The notes: generated by a model not told the origin, from the letters alone. A stretch of DNA of 64,000 bases from Lachnospiraceae bacterium (GCA_022800815.1 JAAWRC010000007.1:1-64000), one strand, 5' to 3'; positions 45,345 to 53,998 are shown, counted from the first letter of the stretch. Numbers and translations: made by a program.

Positions 45345-46686
45345 ATACAAAACGGATATCCGCATCCAGCCGCTTCTCCTCCCCGGCGAGATCCGTCTCC
45401 GTGAGAACCAGCCGCATGGCCCAGGCCGGAACGGCCACGTCCGTGTAATCCTCCCTCATGAACAAGAATGCCACGTCATAATCCGGCCGCTTCGCCGGGT
45501 AGGTTCCCTTCCCGTCCGTAAAATACAGAAGCCCTTTGAGCCTTCTTAACTCCCCCCGCTCCCGCAGGGTCTCCACATAAGCAAAGACCGGCCGGAAGTC
45601 CGTGCCCCCTCCGCCCTTCACCTCAAAGTTCTCCGCAAATTCTGAAAGCTCCCCCTGGCCGGTGATCACCGTGTCCGCCTGCACCTTCTCGTCACACTGG
45701 ATCACATGAATGCGGACTTTCTTAAAAAAGCTCTCCGTCTGGAACAGGATGCCGCAGGTCTCCGAGAGAAAGGTTCGCACCAGGTCCCCGGAACAGGACA
45801 TGGAGGTGTCGACGGCAATGACGAACTCCTGTATTTTCTTTGTCTCCTTAAACTCCTGCGGCTCAATCAGGGGCAGGTTGCCGAAAAGACGCAGGCCGTA
45901 GCTGTAAAAGCCCTGATCAAAGGAGTCCTCGTCGATCCGCATTTCCTCCCGCCACACAGAAAACTTCCTCAGAAACGCCCGGTAATCCTGCCGCCTTTTA
46001 TTCCGGAGCTTCACCTGCTCCAAAAGGTCCCCGGACTCCGTATCCCGCTCCCGCCCAAAGGTTTCCGCCTCCGTCTCCAGCTTGTCGGCAATGTCCTGCC
46101 AGTGCCGTTCAAGCTCCAAGACCGCCTCCGGCGTCCTCCCCCCGTCATCCTTCGGCCAAAACCCATGGTCGTCCGCCAGAAACAGCTCCGAGAGCCGTTC
46201 CTTTGGCTCCCCGGAAAGCCCCCATTCATGAAGAACGTGATAGACCCCCTCCGCCGTGAGCACCGAAAGCCGCTCCGAAAGTCGCTTATAAACCAGGGCC
46301 CGCTCCGGTGCCACAGCCCTCCTGACACTCCGCTTCCCCAGATTGTCGATCATGGCCTCCGCCGCAATGTCGCAGGACAGGTGCCAAAGCCCTTCTTCTC
46401 TCGCCCCCTGTCTCGTCAGATGCCGGAACAGGCAGTGGAGCACCATGTGGAGATACAGCCGGTTGAGACCCACCCGGTCCCCCTCAAACAACTCCGATAG
46501 CCCGTAGGGCTCAAAATAAATCCGATAGCCGTCCGTGCCCGCCGTCCGCACCTTCGTGTTCATCTGATACCGCAGACTGCAAAGAGCCAGATCCAAGAAC
46601 CGCATATTCAGATACAACTCATTGCGGGCGGTCCCCAGGATCTCTTTCCCGATTCCGTCCCACGTCTCAGACAACCTCTGCGACAT
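45343..46686 (-). CDS. VWA-like domain protein with metallopeptidase-like N-terminus (DUF2201 type)
   Basis: Protein of 447 residues. The N-terminal half resembles the DUF2201 metallopeptidase-like domain: LYLHMVLHCLFRHLTRQG, then LSCDIAAEAMIDNLG. The usual HE of a zincin is HM here, so catalysis is doubtful. The C-terminal VWA-like domain has DTSMS, GGGGTDFRPVF and YFTDGKGTYP, the three parts of a metal-ion-dependent adhesion site. The start at 46686 follows GGAGGAGG; the codon at 46707 is rejected because that ribosome site lies after it. It heads the cluster that continues into the AAA gene and larC. Confidence 0.85.
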   Translation of the reverse strand: MSQRLSETWDGIGKEILGTARNELYLNMRFLDLALCSLRYQMNTKVRTAGTDGYRIYFEPYGLSELFEGDRVGLNRLYLHMVLHCLFRHLTRQGAREEGLWHLSCDIAAEAMIDNLGKRSVRRAVAPERALVYKRLSERLSVLTAEGVYHVLHEWGLSGEPKERLSELFLADDHGFWPKDDGGRTPEAVLELERHWQDIADKLETEAETFGRERDTESGDLLEQVKLRNKRRQDYRAFLRKFSVWREEMRIDEDSFDQGFYSYGLRLFGNLPLIEPQEFKETKKIQEFVIAVDTSMSCSGDLVRTFLSETCGILFQTESFFKKVRIHVIQCDEKVQADTVITGQGELSEFAENFEVKGGGGTDFRPVFAYVETLRERGELRRLKGLLYFTDGKGTYPAKRPDYDVAFLFMREDYTDVAVPAWAMRLVLTETDLAGEEKRLDADIRFV

Positions 46687-46711
46687 CTCCGGGCCTCCTC
46701 CCTCCATCTGA

Positions 46712-46930
46712 CAGGTTTCCGCATTTTCACTTTCCCGAGTATCCAGGAAGAAAATCGGTTTTTTCTAAGCCGAAACCATTTAAAAGCCGTCGGTACTTAG
46801 AGCGTTTCGAGCCCAGGCGAAGAAAGGCTCTTACGTACCGCTACGAGCTTTCAAGAGCGGAAGCGTGTTTCGGCGTGAAAAGAACCGATTTTCTTCCGTA
46901 TTGCTTGCGATAACAAAATGCGGAAACCTG
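46712..46930. repeat. family B structured palindrome, copy B1 (219 bp)
   Basis: Outer arms CAGGTTTCCGCATTTT (46712-46727) and its perfect inverse (46915-46930). Inner arms GGAAGAAAATCGGTT (from 46746) and AACCGATTTTCTTCC (to 46897). Further pairs GCCGAAAC/GTTTCGGC and CGGTAC/GTACCG follow. B2 has the same length, with paired changes. Confidence 0.9.
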
Positions 46931-46932
46931 GC

Positions 46933-47646
46933 TCACTTCCTCTTCAAACGATTCAGCGCTTCCTTCTCCTCCGGGGACACCCTCCTGGACTCCCGGATCT
47001 TCTGGATGGTCTTGTTGTGAGTCCAGTCCGGAAGGCCCCCGGCCTCCTCGCTTTCCTTCTCCAAAAGCACTCTGGTTTTCTCCGGAAATTTCACATAGCA
47101 GACCGACACGGCCCAGGCCACTCCCATTTTCACGTAATAACCCTCATGGCCGACCTTCCGGTAAATCTCCAGCAGCCGGTCAATAAAATCCTCCGTGACG
47201 AAATGCTCCATCAGGGTCACCACCGCAAAGCGGACCTCGTACTCCCTCTCGCTCTCCAGATACTTACAGGCGTAGGCAAAGCATTCCTCCGGATACTTTT
47301 TCATGAACTTCAGGGTACTGTTGCCGCAGTCGCAGACCGCCCAGCTGTTGATCCGAGGCACCCAGGCATCCAGCCGCCGAAACCGCTCCTCAAGGGACAA
47401 CTTCGCATAGCCGATCACCATCCCCTGGAGCATCAGCTCCTCCTGGTAAAAACCGTCCCCGTCCGCCGCCTCCATCTCATTCAGGAAACCCTCCGCATCC
47501 TCCTTCGCCAGCTCCCTCGCCAAATCCCGCACCTTCGGGACCCGCACGCCGATGGTCTCGCCCGTCCCGGGCACCAATTTCTCGTTAAAAGCCTTAAAAT
47601 CCTCATCCGTCAAGGCAAACAATTTCTTCCGCACGTCCTCGATCAT
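46933..47646 (-). CDS. DNA alkylation repair protein (AlkD-like HEAT-repeat fold)
   Basis: DNA glycosylase-type protein of 237 residues removing alkylated bases. The family pattern is seen across the length: GVRVPKVRDLARELAKEDAE, ELMLQGMVIGYAKL, VPRINSWAVCDCGNSTLKFM (the conserved NSWAxxD motif) and a late VKMGVAWAVSVCYVKFP. The start at 47646 follows GGAGGGA; a GTG five codons earlier lies inside that ribosome site. B1 abuts its 3' end and a short family C palindrome lies upstream. Confidence 0.92.
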   Translation of the reverse strand: MIEDVRKKLFALTDEDFKAFNEKLVPGTGETIGVRVPKVRDLARELAKEDAEGFLNEMEAADGDGFYQEELMLQGMVIGYAKLSLEERFRRLDAWVPRINSWAVCDCGNSTLKFMKKYPEECFAYACKYLESEREYEVRFAVVTLMEHFVTEDFIDRLLEIYRKVGHEGYYVKMGVAWAVSVCYVKFPEKTRVLLEKESEEAGGLPDWTHNKTIQKIRESRRVSPEEKEALNRLKRK

Positions 47647-47670
47647 CTTCCGTCCCTCCACACCACTTCC

Positions 47671-47699
47671 CAGGCAATTTTAAATTTCGCAATTACCTG
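47671..47699. repeat. minimal family C palindrome, C4
   Basis: CAGGCAATT (47671-47679) faces AATTACCTG (47691-47699); TTTCGCAATTACCTG is identical to the right end of the family. Confidence 0.6.
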
Positions 47700-47760
47700 A
47701 CGCTATTTCCTATTATGCCCTATTTGCGGCGGACTTGCAAGAAAATCCTGCCGGCATCTA

Positions 47761-47789
47761 TGGAAGCGACGGAAAGAATGTGGTATACT
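47761..47789 (+). promoter_or_regulatory. possible promoter of the second AAA/PD-(D/E)XK gene
   Basis: TGGAAG (47761-47766), 17 bases, TATACT (47784-47789). It matches the promoter inside the 90-bp island repeat in both boxes except one base. Confidence 0.4.
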
Positions 47790-47822
47790 TTCTCTAAATA
47801 ACCGCCAGGAGGAGGCATGCAT

Positions 47823-49430
47823 ATGGGAATGTTTTTAAACAGCAGCGCTCCGTTTCAAAATTACAAAAGCACGGCGGGTTCCGCCTTCTTCGTGGACAAG
47901 TCCCCGATGATCGGCGAGCTGATCCCTTTTCTCGGAACAGAACAGCGGTATTTCTGCATCACCAGGCCCAGACGTTTCGGCAAGAGCGTCATGGCCAACA
48001 TGCTCGCCGCCTTTTTCCAGAAAACACCGGACGGAGCGGCCCTCTTCGGCCGCCTCGCCATTGCGAAAAACCGCCATTATCCGGAGCATTTAAACCGCCA
48101 CGACGTGATCTACATCGATTTCAGCCGCCTGCCAAGAGATTGTGACAGCTACGACCAGTACATCCACCGCATCCAGAACGGCATCAATCAAGATCTGGCC
48201 GAGGCCTTCCCTGCGTCAAGGGTCGACGTGGATGGCTCCGTCTGGGACAACCTGCAGGCCGCATGCGACTACAAAAAGTCCCCCTTTCTCTTCGTCATGG
48301 ACGAATGGGACGCCATCTTCCACAAAGACTTCATCACGGAAAAGGATCAGAAACGTTACTTGCAATTCCTGCGGGACCTGTTGAAAGGACAGCCTTACGT
48401 GGAGCTGGCCTACATGACCGGCGTCCTGCCCATCGCCAAATATTCCAGCGGCTCCGAATTAAACATGTTCGTGGAGTACGACATGGCCACCAAAGTGAAA
48501 TTCAGCGAATACTTCGGCTTCTCTGACGCAGAAGTGGACCGCCTGTTCGAGACCTATCTGGAACAGACCCCAAATTCCAGGATCACCAGGGAAGAACTGG
48601 CCCTCTGGTACGACGGCTACCACACGGCGGCCGGTGAGCGGGTGTACAATCCCCGTTCCGTCGCCTGCGCCCTCACGGACAACCAGATCAGCAATTACTG
48701 GACCAGCTCCGGCCCCTACGACGAGATCTTCTACTATGTCCGCAACAACGTCGAGGACGTCCGGGAAGACCTGGCCCTGATGGTAACCGGGGAGCCCGTG
48801 GAGATCAAGCTGCAGGGATACGCCGCCACCGCCCCGGAGCTTGAGACCAAAAACCAGATCTTCTCCGCCATGGTGGTTTACGGCCTCCTCACCTACGAGG
48901 ACGGGGCCGTGTCCATTCCCAACCGGGAGCTGATGGACCGGTTCGACGAGCTGCTCCTGTCAAACAAAAGCCTCGGCTACGTTCATGCCCTGGCGAAGGA
49001 ATCCGAGCGGATGCTTAAGGCGACCCTCTCCGGCGACACGGAAACCATGTGCCGGATCCTAAAATTTGCCCACGACACCGAATCGCCCATCCTCTCCTAC
49101 AACAGCGAGGCCGAGCTGTCGGCCCTGGTCAATCTGGTCTACCTGGCCGCCAGAGACAAATACCGGGTGGAGCGGGAGGACAAGGCCGGGGAAGGCTACG
49201 TGGACTTTATCTTTTATCCGGAGCGAAAAGGTACAGACGCCCTGATCCTGGAACTGAAGGTCAACAGCACGCCGGATGAGGCCATCCGCCAGATCAAAGA
49301 AAAAAATTATGCCCTGCGCTTAAAAGGGAAGCTGGGAGAAGCTCCCAAATATACCGGAAAGATCCTGGCAGTCGGCATCAGCTATGACAAAAAGACGAAG
49401 GAGCATGCCTGTAAAATAGAGGCGCTGTGA
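47823..49430 (+). CDS. AAA-ATPase-like / PD-(D/E)XK nuclease-family protein, second copy
   Basis: Protein of 535 residues with the same architecture as the gene at 37996 but distant in sequence. The P-loop TRPRRFGKS lies near residue 50 and Walker B LFVMDEWDA near residue 158. The C-terminal core is VDFIFYPERK (D) with LILELKVN (ExK). The start at 47823 sits 7 bases from GGAGG; ATG at 47817 is too close. It uses the GC-rich codons of the host and stands alone with its own promoter. The family's role is not established; it is often multicopy. Confidence 0.85.
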   Translation: MGMFLNSSAPFQNYKSTAGSAFFVDKSPMIGELIPFLGTEQRYFCITRPRRFGKSVMANMLAAFFQKTPDGAALFGRLAIAKNRHYPEHLNRHDVIYIDFSRLPRDCDSYDQYIHRIQNGINQDLAEAFPASRVDVDGSVWDNLQAACDYKKSPFLFVMDEWDAIFHKDFITEKDQKRYLQFLRDLLKGQPYVELAYMTGVLPIAKYSSGSELNMFVEYDMATKVKFSEYFGFSDAEVDRLFETYLEQTPNSRITREELALWYDGYHTAAGERVYNPRSVACALTDNQISNYWTSSGPYDEIFYYVRNNVEDVREDLALMVTGEPVEIKLQGYAATAPELETKNQIFSAMVVYGLLTYEDGAVSIPNRELMDRFDELLLSNKSLGYVHALAKESERMLKATLSGDTETMCRILKFAHDTESPILSYNSEAELSALVNLVYLAARDKYRVEREDKAGEGYVDFIFYPERKGTDALILELKVNSTPDEAIRQIKEKNYALRLKGKLGEAPKYTGKILAVGISYDKKTKEHACKIEAL

Positions 49431-49439
49431 AAACACTGG

Positions 49440-49489
49440 TTGACAAGCATACTTGGCAGATTTACAATGGAAACACCAAGTATACTTGG
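49440..49489 (+). promoter_or_regulatory. strong promoter with operator palindrome before the DUF6442/XRE unit
   Basis: TTGACA (49440-49445), a 17-base spacer and TACAAT (49463-49468). The perfect 14-bp palindrome CCAAGTATACTTGG covers 49476-49489 at the start of the transcript. The half-site CATACTTGGC recurs inside the spacer at 49448-49457. It is a likely binding site for the XRE regulator encoded downstream. Confidence 0.75.
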
Positions 49490-49542
49490 CAATTTTGCAA
49501 GAAGGATTTTAGGGGCGGTCCCCTCTCTGGAAGGAGAAAACT

Positions 49543-49848
49543 ATGGAAAAGGAAGAAATCTTAAGAAGAAGCAGAAATGAAAAGAACGACGAACTGGAAA
49601 AACAGGTCTGGAACATGTCCATGCGGTGGACTTATCTGGCAATGGTGGTGAGCGCCGCCGTCTTCTCCTACATCCGGGACATGAACGGCCAGCCCATGAT
49701 GGATCTGTGCGCCACCGTGTGCATCTCCGTGTGCGCCGGGAGAGCCTACTGCTATGCAAAAACAAAAGAAAGCTTCCATCTGATCATGGCGCTTGTCACC
49801 TTCGCCATCGCCATTTTCGCCGCCGTCCGGTTCTTTATGGGGCACTGA
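49543..49848 (+). CDS. DUF6442 family membrane protein
   Basis: Small protein of 101 residues: a charged N-terminal helix (MEKEEILRRSRNEKNDELEK) followed by three hydrophobic segments (YLAMVVSAAVFSYI, CATVCISVCAGRAYC, LIMALVTFAIAIFAAVRFFM). It fits my recollection of DUF6442, which is usually next to a small XRE regulator, as here (87 bases to the next start). Function unknown. Start after GGAAGGAGAA. Confidence 0.75.
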   Translation: MEKEEILRRSRNEKNDELEKQVWNMSMRWTYLAMVVSAAVFSYIRDMNGQPMMDLCATVCISVCAGRAYCYAKTKESFHLIMALVTFAIAIFAAVRFFMGH

Positions 49849-49935
49849 CCGAAGCCATGCAAAAAATATAGCAGACGACATAAATTTTTTGTCGTTTACT
49901 ATAGAACCTGGACAATCAGATAAGGCGGTGACAGC

Positions 49936-50142
49936 GTGGACGACAAATTAGTATTAAAAAACAACCTGAAAAAAGCCCGGACAGAGAAGAAACTCTCCCA
50001 GGCCCAGTTGGCCGAGCTGGTGGGCGTGTCCAGAAACACCATCAGCTCCATTGAGACCGGCCAGTTCAACCCGACGGCAAAACTGGCCCTGATCCTCTGC
50101 ATTGCCCTGGACAAAAAATTCGAAGAATTGTTTTATTTTTAA
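49936..50142 (+). CDS. XRE-family small helix-turn-helix regulator
   Basis: DNA-binding protein of 68 residues, almost only the Cro/C1-type domain: KKLSQAQLAELVGVSRNTIS and SIETGQFNPTAKLALILCIA. It starts with GTG at 49936, with GGCGGTGA upstream. Downstream of a DUF6442 membrane protein in one unit, it probably represses the promoter at 49440 through the CCAAGTATACTTGG palindrome. Confidence 0.9.
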   Translation: MDDKLVLKNNLKKARTEKKLSQAQLAELVGVSRNTISSIETGQFNPTAKLALILCIALDKKFEELFYF

Positions 50143-50182
50143 CCGATTTTCGTCCACTTGAGAGGCAATTTCCGCTTGTTTT

Positions 50183-50656
50183 CTAATCGTTCCTGGAGCA
50201 TTTCTCGGCGTCGACAGCCAGCACGAACATCAGGGCGCAAAGTGCGTCCTGGGGCCGGGCCACGTCGATCACATAGGTATCCGTCCAGTTAAATACCTGT
50301 TTGGAAATTTCCGCCACTAAAAAACCATCCGGACCGACGATGGAATAATCCCACTCCAGAAAATTTCCCTCGATCTGCCAGCCATTACAGTCAATGTGAT
50401 ATCTCGGTCGAAACAGAGCGAACTCCTTGCTGATACATCCCACGTAATCATCCCCAAGATACAGTTCAAATTTCGGCAGAAACGTGAGAACCCTCTCCTT
50501 TACCGTCCCGACCTCATATCCTTTTTCATCGTAGATTTTCAGACAATGCCCCCAGGACAACTGCCCCTTCACCACATAGAGGACATTCCCCTCCTCGCCA
50601 TAGATATCATAGCTGTCAAACCAGGAAAAAAACCGTTGTTTAAACAATAACCTCAT
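50183..50656 (-). CDS. LURP-one-related protein
   Basis: Protein of 157 residues, all-beta by pattern, matching the LURP-one/Tubby-like fold: MRLLFKQRFFSWFDSYDIYG, KIYDEKGYEVGTVKERVLTF, WQIEGNFLEWDYSIVGPDG and ISKQVFNWTDTYVIDV. Function in bacteria is unknown. The start at 50656 follows AGAAAGGGG; the frame remains open upstream into the riboswitch region, which is not coding. It is convergent with the XRE gene. Confidence 0.85.
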   Translation of the reverse strand: MRLLFKQRFFSWFDSYDIYGEEGNVLYVVKGQLSWGHCLKIYDEKGYEVGTVKERVLTFLPKFELYLGDDYVGCISKEFALFRPRYHIDCNGWQIEGNFLEWDYSIVGPDGFLVAEISKQVFNWTDTYVIDVARPQDALCALMFVLAVDAEKCSRND

Positions 50657-50685
50657 CCCAAATCCCCTTTCTTCTAAATTTCCGG

Positions 50686-50714
50686 TTGACACTCTGCCGG
50701 AAAACGGATATATT
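50686..50714 (+). promoter_or_regulatory. promoter of the cation exchanger and its riboswitch
   Basis: TTGACA (50686-50691), 17 bases, TATATT (50709-50714); the aptamer begins 9 bases after the -10. Confidence 0.8.
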
Positions 50715-50722
50715 GATTGTAA

Positions 50723-50850
50723 CAAAGGGAGTAGCTTGCACAGACGCTCTGTGTTTGCCTGGCCGTCAGTACGATTCCTCAAGAATCCGGCTTCGTGATG
50801 AAATAGCGAGACTTTGCTGTTATGAATAACGGCAGGATCTCGCTCTTTTT
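50723..50850 (+). promoter_or_regulatory. yybP-ykoY-type manganese riboswitch with terminator
   Basis: The aptamer runs from CAAAGGGAGTAGC (50723-50735) through GGCCGTCAGTACG to TAGCGAGACTTTG (50804-50816), the conserved ends of the yybP-ykoY class. AGCGAGA (50805-50811) can instead pair with TCTCGCT (50838-50844), followed by CTTTTT, forming a terminator. Metal binding should hold the first segment and allow read-through, an on switch. Confidence 0.85.
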
Positions 50851-50913
50851 ACGCTTTACCACAGCGGAGATTTTGCCAAAACAGGCATCTGCCGGAAAAA
50901 GGAGGAACTCATT

Positions 50914-51915
50914 ATGGAAATCGGATTACAGACATTATTATTGGCGGCGGGCTTCGCCCTGCTGGTAAAAGGCGCAGACTGGTTTGTGGACGGTGCCGCC
51001 GGGCTGGCAGAAAAATTCAGGATTCCGCAGCTCATCATCGGTCTCACCATTGTTGCCATGGGGACCAGTGCGCCGGAAGCCGCAGTCAGCATCTCGGCGG
51101 CATTGAAAGGAAATGCGGATATCACCATCGGAAATGTCATGGGAAGCAATATTTTAAACATCCTGATCATCCTGGGACTCTCCGCCGTAGTCACTCCCCT
51201 GGCAGTTGAAGCTTCCACCATCAGGCGGGATCTTCCCTTCCTGCTCCTTGCAACCGCCCTGCTTTTTGCCCAGGGCTTAGACCAGACAATCGGCACTGCC
51301 GACGGGGCCTTGCTGATCCTCCTGTTCGCCGCATATCTTATCTGCCTTTTGGTTATGACAAAGCTCCGGCAAAACGCCGACATAGTGCGTCTCGCAGAAT
51401 CCCGGCCAAAATCGCAACCCCCGCTGCCTATGGCAGGAAAGACAAGCAGAAATACCTCCCGTTCCCGGATTCAGAAATCATGGTCGTTTCTTCTCCTTCT
51501 CACCGCTGCCGGACTTTTCATGATCGTGGCCGGAAGCAGCGTGACCGTGGAAGCCGCCTCCTCTCTGGCCCGGATCTTCGGGATCAGCGAACGGTTCATC
51601 GGCCTCACCGTCGTGGCTCTGGGAACCTCCCTGCCGGAACTCTTCACCTCCGTGACGGCCGCCAGGAAAGGAAATGCGGACATCGCCATCGGAAATATCG
51701 TGGGCAGCAACATTTTCAATCTTCTCTTCGTCATCGGCGCCTCCGCCCTGGTGACCCCGGTGCCCTATGGAACGGACTTCCTGTCCGACAATCTGATTTC
51801 CGGGGCGGCGGCCCTTCTGCTTCTCGCCTGTTCTTTAAGAGAACGGAAGCTCCTGCGCCGCCATGGGCTCCTCATGCTATGCGGATACACTCTCTACTTC
51901 CTGACACTCCTTTAA
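50914..51915 (+). CDS. CaCA-superfamily cation exchanger, probably a manganese or calcium exporter
   Basis: Membrane antiporter of 333 residues with about ten hydrophobic segments. The two inverted alpha repeats are explicit: GTSAPEAAVSISAALKGNAD with GNVMGSNILN, and GTSLPELFTSVTAARKGNAD with GNIVGSNIFN. These are usually labelled calcium/sodium antiporters. The manganese-type riboswitch upstream and the nearby mntP, also behind such a riboswitch, point to Mn2+ export as the physiological task. That is an inference from regulation. Start after AAAGGAGGAA. Confidence 0.9.
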   Translation: MEIGLQTLLLAAGFALLVKGADWFVDGAAGLAEKFRIPQLIIGLTIVAMGTSAPEAAVSISAALKGNADITIGNVMGSNILNILIILGLSAVVTPLAVEASTIRRDLPFLLLATALLFAQGLDQTIGTADGALLILLFAAYLICLLVMTKLRQNADIVRLAESRPKSQPPLPMAGKTSRNTSRSRIQKSWSFLLLLTAAGLFMIVAGSSVTVEAASSLARIFGISERFIGLTVVALGTSLPELFTSVTAARKGNADIAIGNIVGSNIFNLLFVIGASALVTPVPYGTDFLSDNLISGAAALLLLACSLRERKLLRRHGLLMLCGYTLYFLTLL

Positions 51916-51942
51916 AAACAGCTGCATTGCCCGGCCCGGGAC

Positions 51943-53163
51943 CTACAGCTCAAACACCTTCCGCCGACCGCTCCCCTGCTTCCTGTGACGGTAATCCATC
52001 AAATAGCTTACAATTTCTGCCCGTCCCATGCGGCCTGCCATTTCCAGCAGCACATCCAGCGAGGCTTCGGAACCTGCCCCGGATCCGAAGCCTTTCCCAT
52101 ATTCGATGCCTTCCCCACATCCGGAGCCTTCTCCCGTCTCGCCGCCCTGTTCTGATTCCATTTCCCCAAGAACATGTTCCCCCATGGACGCCATATAGAA
52201 ATCTCCCGCCCCGTCAGCCACTATCCTCCGGCCCTCGTCATTGCCTCCCTTTTTACACCTTCTTTTCGCCTTGCCCTCAAAACCCCCCGCCTCGCAGACC
52301 AGGGAAATCGCCGGAAGGTCGTCCCTTTTCAGAAAATATTCCCCGGCCTCCTGGACATTGGCACTAAACCACTCCAGATACACTTTCCTCGCCTCATCGG
52401 AAAGCCCCTCTGGATACCGAAGCCGGTCGTAAGCCAGCCTCGCCAGCACCTCCGGCGGCTCCTGGCTCTCCGCCAGGCCAAACAAATCGTCATAGGACCG
52501 GTAATCCAGGGATCCGTCCCGGAAACACTGGCGGTAACGGTAGCCCGTCCCCTGATAATGAAGCTCCAGAATCCGGGCGGGAATATTCTCCACCGAGGAT
52601 TCATAATACTCCGGCACCATGAGCGCCACCTCGTCCTCCCGGCGCCGGATGACGACCTCCATGGCATAGCGAAGCTCGGAGAGCATCTGGTACAGCCCAC
52701 GGCCCCCGGCGCCCGCCTCCAAACATTCCAGCCTGTCCACCCCGGAGCATCCCATAAAGGCGCCGCTCCCGATCCGTTCCAGCGAATCAGCAAATGCAAT
52801 CCCCTTTAGTTCCCTGCATCCGTAAAACGCATAATCCCCGATCACCCGCAGCGAGGCGGGCAGACGAACGGCCCGAAGACGGCTTCCCGCCAGAGCCCCC
52901 GCTCCCAGACTGCCCCCGTCAGGAACGCCTTCGTGAAAAACGCCGCTCCGAACTTCCCATTCTCCCGTCTGGGTTCGCCGTTTCTTCTCCTCACCCACCC
53001 AAAATCTGCGGGGAAGCTCTGCCGACGAAAAGGCATAGGGGCCAATCTCCGTCACGGGAAGTCCCCCGATCTCCTCCGGAACCTCCAGGCATTCCGCCTC
53101 CCCCAAAGCCCGCAAAATGCGGACGCCTCCGGAAAGCTCCATATATTCCCATTCGATTCTCAC
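51943..53163 (-). CDS. leucine-rich-repeat (BspA-type) protein without signal peptide
   Basis: Protein of about 406 residues. The N-terminal 150 residues carry BspA-like LRR_5 units (CLEVPEEIGGLPVTEIGPYA, LRVIGDYAFYGCRELKGIAF, LERIGSGAFMGC). A helical region follows, then a Gly/Glu-rich low-complexity tract (EGSGCGEGIEYGKGFGSGAG), and the C-terminus resembles a short ankyrin-type end (LLEMAGRMGRAEIVSYLMDY). The start at GTG 53163 is placed by GGGAGG 8 bases upstream; GTG at 53193 is the alternative. No secretion signal, so probably cytoplasmic. Function unknown. It ends 28 bases from the exchanger on the opposite strand. Confidence 0.8.
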   Translation of the reverse strand: MRIEWEYMELSGGVRILRALGEAECLEVPEEIGGLPVTEIGPYAFSSAELPRRFWVGEEKKRRTQTGEWEVRSGVFHEGVPDGGSLGAGALAGSRLRAVRLPASLRVIGDYAFYGCRELKGIAFADSLERIGSGAFMGCSGVDRLECLEAGAGGRGLYQMLSELRYAMEVVIRRREDEVALMVPEYYESSVENIPARILELHYQGTGYRYRQCFRDGSLDYRSYDDLFGLAESQEPPEVLARLAYDRLRYPEGLSDEARKVYLEWFSANVQEAGEYFLKRDDLPAISLVCEAGGFEGKAKRRCKKGGNDEGRRIVADGAGDFYMASMGEHVLGEMESEQGGETGEGSGCGEGIEYGKGFGSGAGSEASLDVLLEMAGRMGRAEIVSYLMDYRHRKQGSGRRKVFEL

Positions 53164-53197
53164 TCCGCCAACCTCCCATCGCCCGGAATGCACAGTC

Positions 53198-53755
53198 TTA
53201 AAACACGCCCAAGTGCTCCAGCAGGATTTTCGTTCCCATAAAAATCAAAATCACTCCCCCCGCAAGCTCCGCCTTCGACTTGTACCTGCTGCCAAACACG
53301 TTTCCCACCCGCACGCCCGCCGCCGACAGCACGAACGTCGTGGCCCCGATCAGCGCCACAGCCGGAAGAATATCCACCCGCAAGAACGCAAAAGTCACCC
53401 CCACCGCCAGGGCGTCGATGCTGGTGGCCACTGCCAGCAGGAGCATGGTCTTCACGTCAAAGGAGCAGTCCCCCTCCGCCTCGCCCGAAAAGGATTCCTT
53501 AATCATGTTGGCCCCGATGGCCCCCAGAAGGATGAAGGCGATCCAATGGTCAATGCTGGTGATCTTATCCTGAAAGCCGGTGCCCAGCAGATACCCCGCC
53601 AGAGGCATGAGCATCTGAAAGCCCCCGAAATAAACTCCCGCCAGCCACGCATTTTTCCAGCACATCTTCTGCATGGACAATCCCTTGCAGACGGATACCG
53701 CAAATGCGTCCATGGAAAGCCCCACCGCAATGAAAAACAATTCCCAAACCGCCAT
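53198..53755 (-). CDS. mntP: manganese efflux pump MntP
   Basis: Six-helix Mn2+ exporter of 185 residues. Conserved membrane aspartates appear in [16 protein letters not shown] and [17 protein letters not shown], the two halves of the internal repeat. The start at 53755 is 7 bases after AAAGGAGA; ATG at 53761 would be too close. Transcribed from the promoter at 54028-53999 through a yybP-ykoY riboswitch, as is common for mntP. Full length. Confidence 0.95.
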   Translation of the reverse strand: MAVWELFFIAVGLSMDAFAVSVCKGLSMQKMCWKNAWLAGVYFGGFQMLMPLAGYLLGTGFQDKITSIDHWIAFILLGAIGANMIKESFSGEAEGDCSFDVKTMLLLAVATSIDALAVGVTFAFLRVDILPAVALIGATTFVLSAAGVRVGNVFGSRYKSKAELAGGVILIFMGTKILLEHLGVF

Positions 53756-53862
53756 AAGCATTCTCCTTTAGTCTCTCAAAACCTCTCTGCTTTATCCTAT
53801 GTCTCTCACGGAGAATAAAGACGCCCCTGTCTTTAGTCGTAAAAATAGAATCCTAATATGAT

Positions 53863-53995
53863 AAAAAAGACCTATCTGCACAAAAAACGTACAGATAAGT
53901 CTCATTATTTAAAACAAAGCCAGATAACCGCATCCCTGCGCATCAGCATGTTGACTTCGCTACGCCGAAAGGCGCCAACTACTCCCCTATCTGTG
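53863..53995 (-). promoter_or_regulatory. yybP-ykoY-type manganese riboswitch before mntP
   Basis: Minus strand: ACAGATAGGGGAGTAG near 53994-53979, GTCAACATG in the middle and AATGAGACTTATCTG at 53905-53891 close the aptamer. AGACTTATCTG (53902-53892) alternatively pairs with CAGATAGGTCT (53878-53868), followed by six T, as the terminator. Same logic as the copy at 50723. Confidence 0.88.
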
Positions 53996-53998
53996 GGT

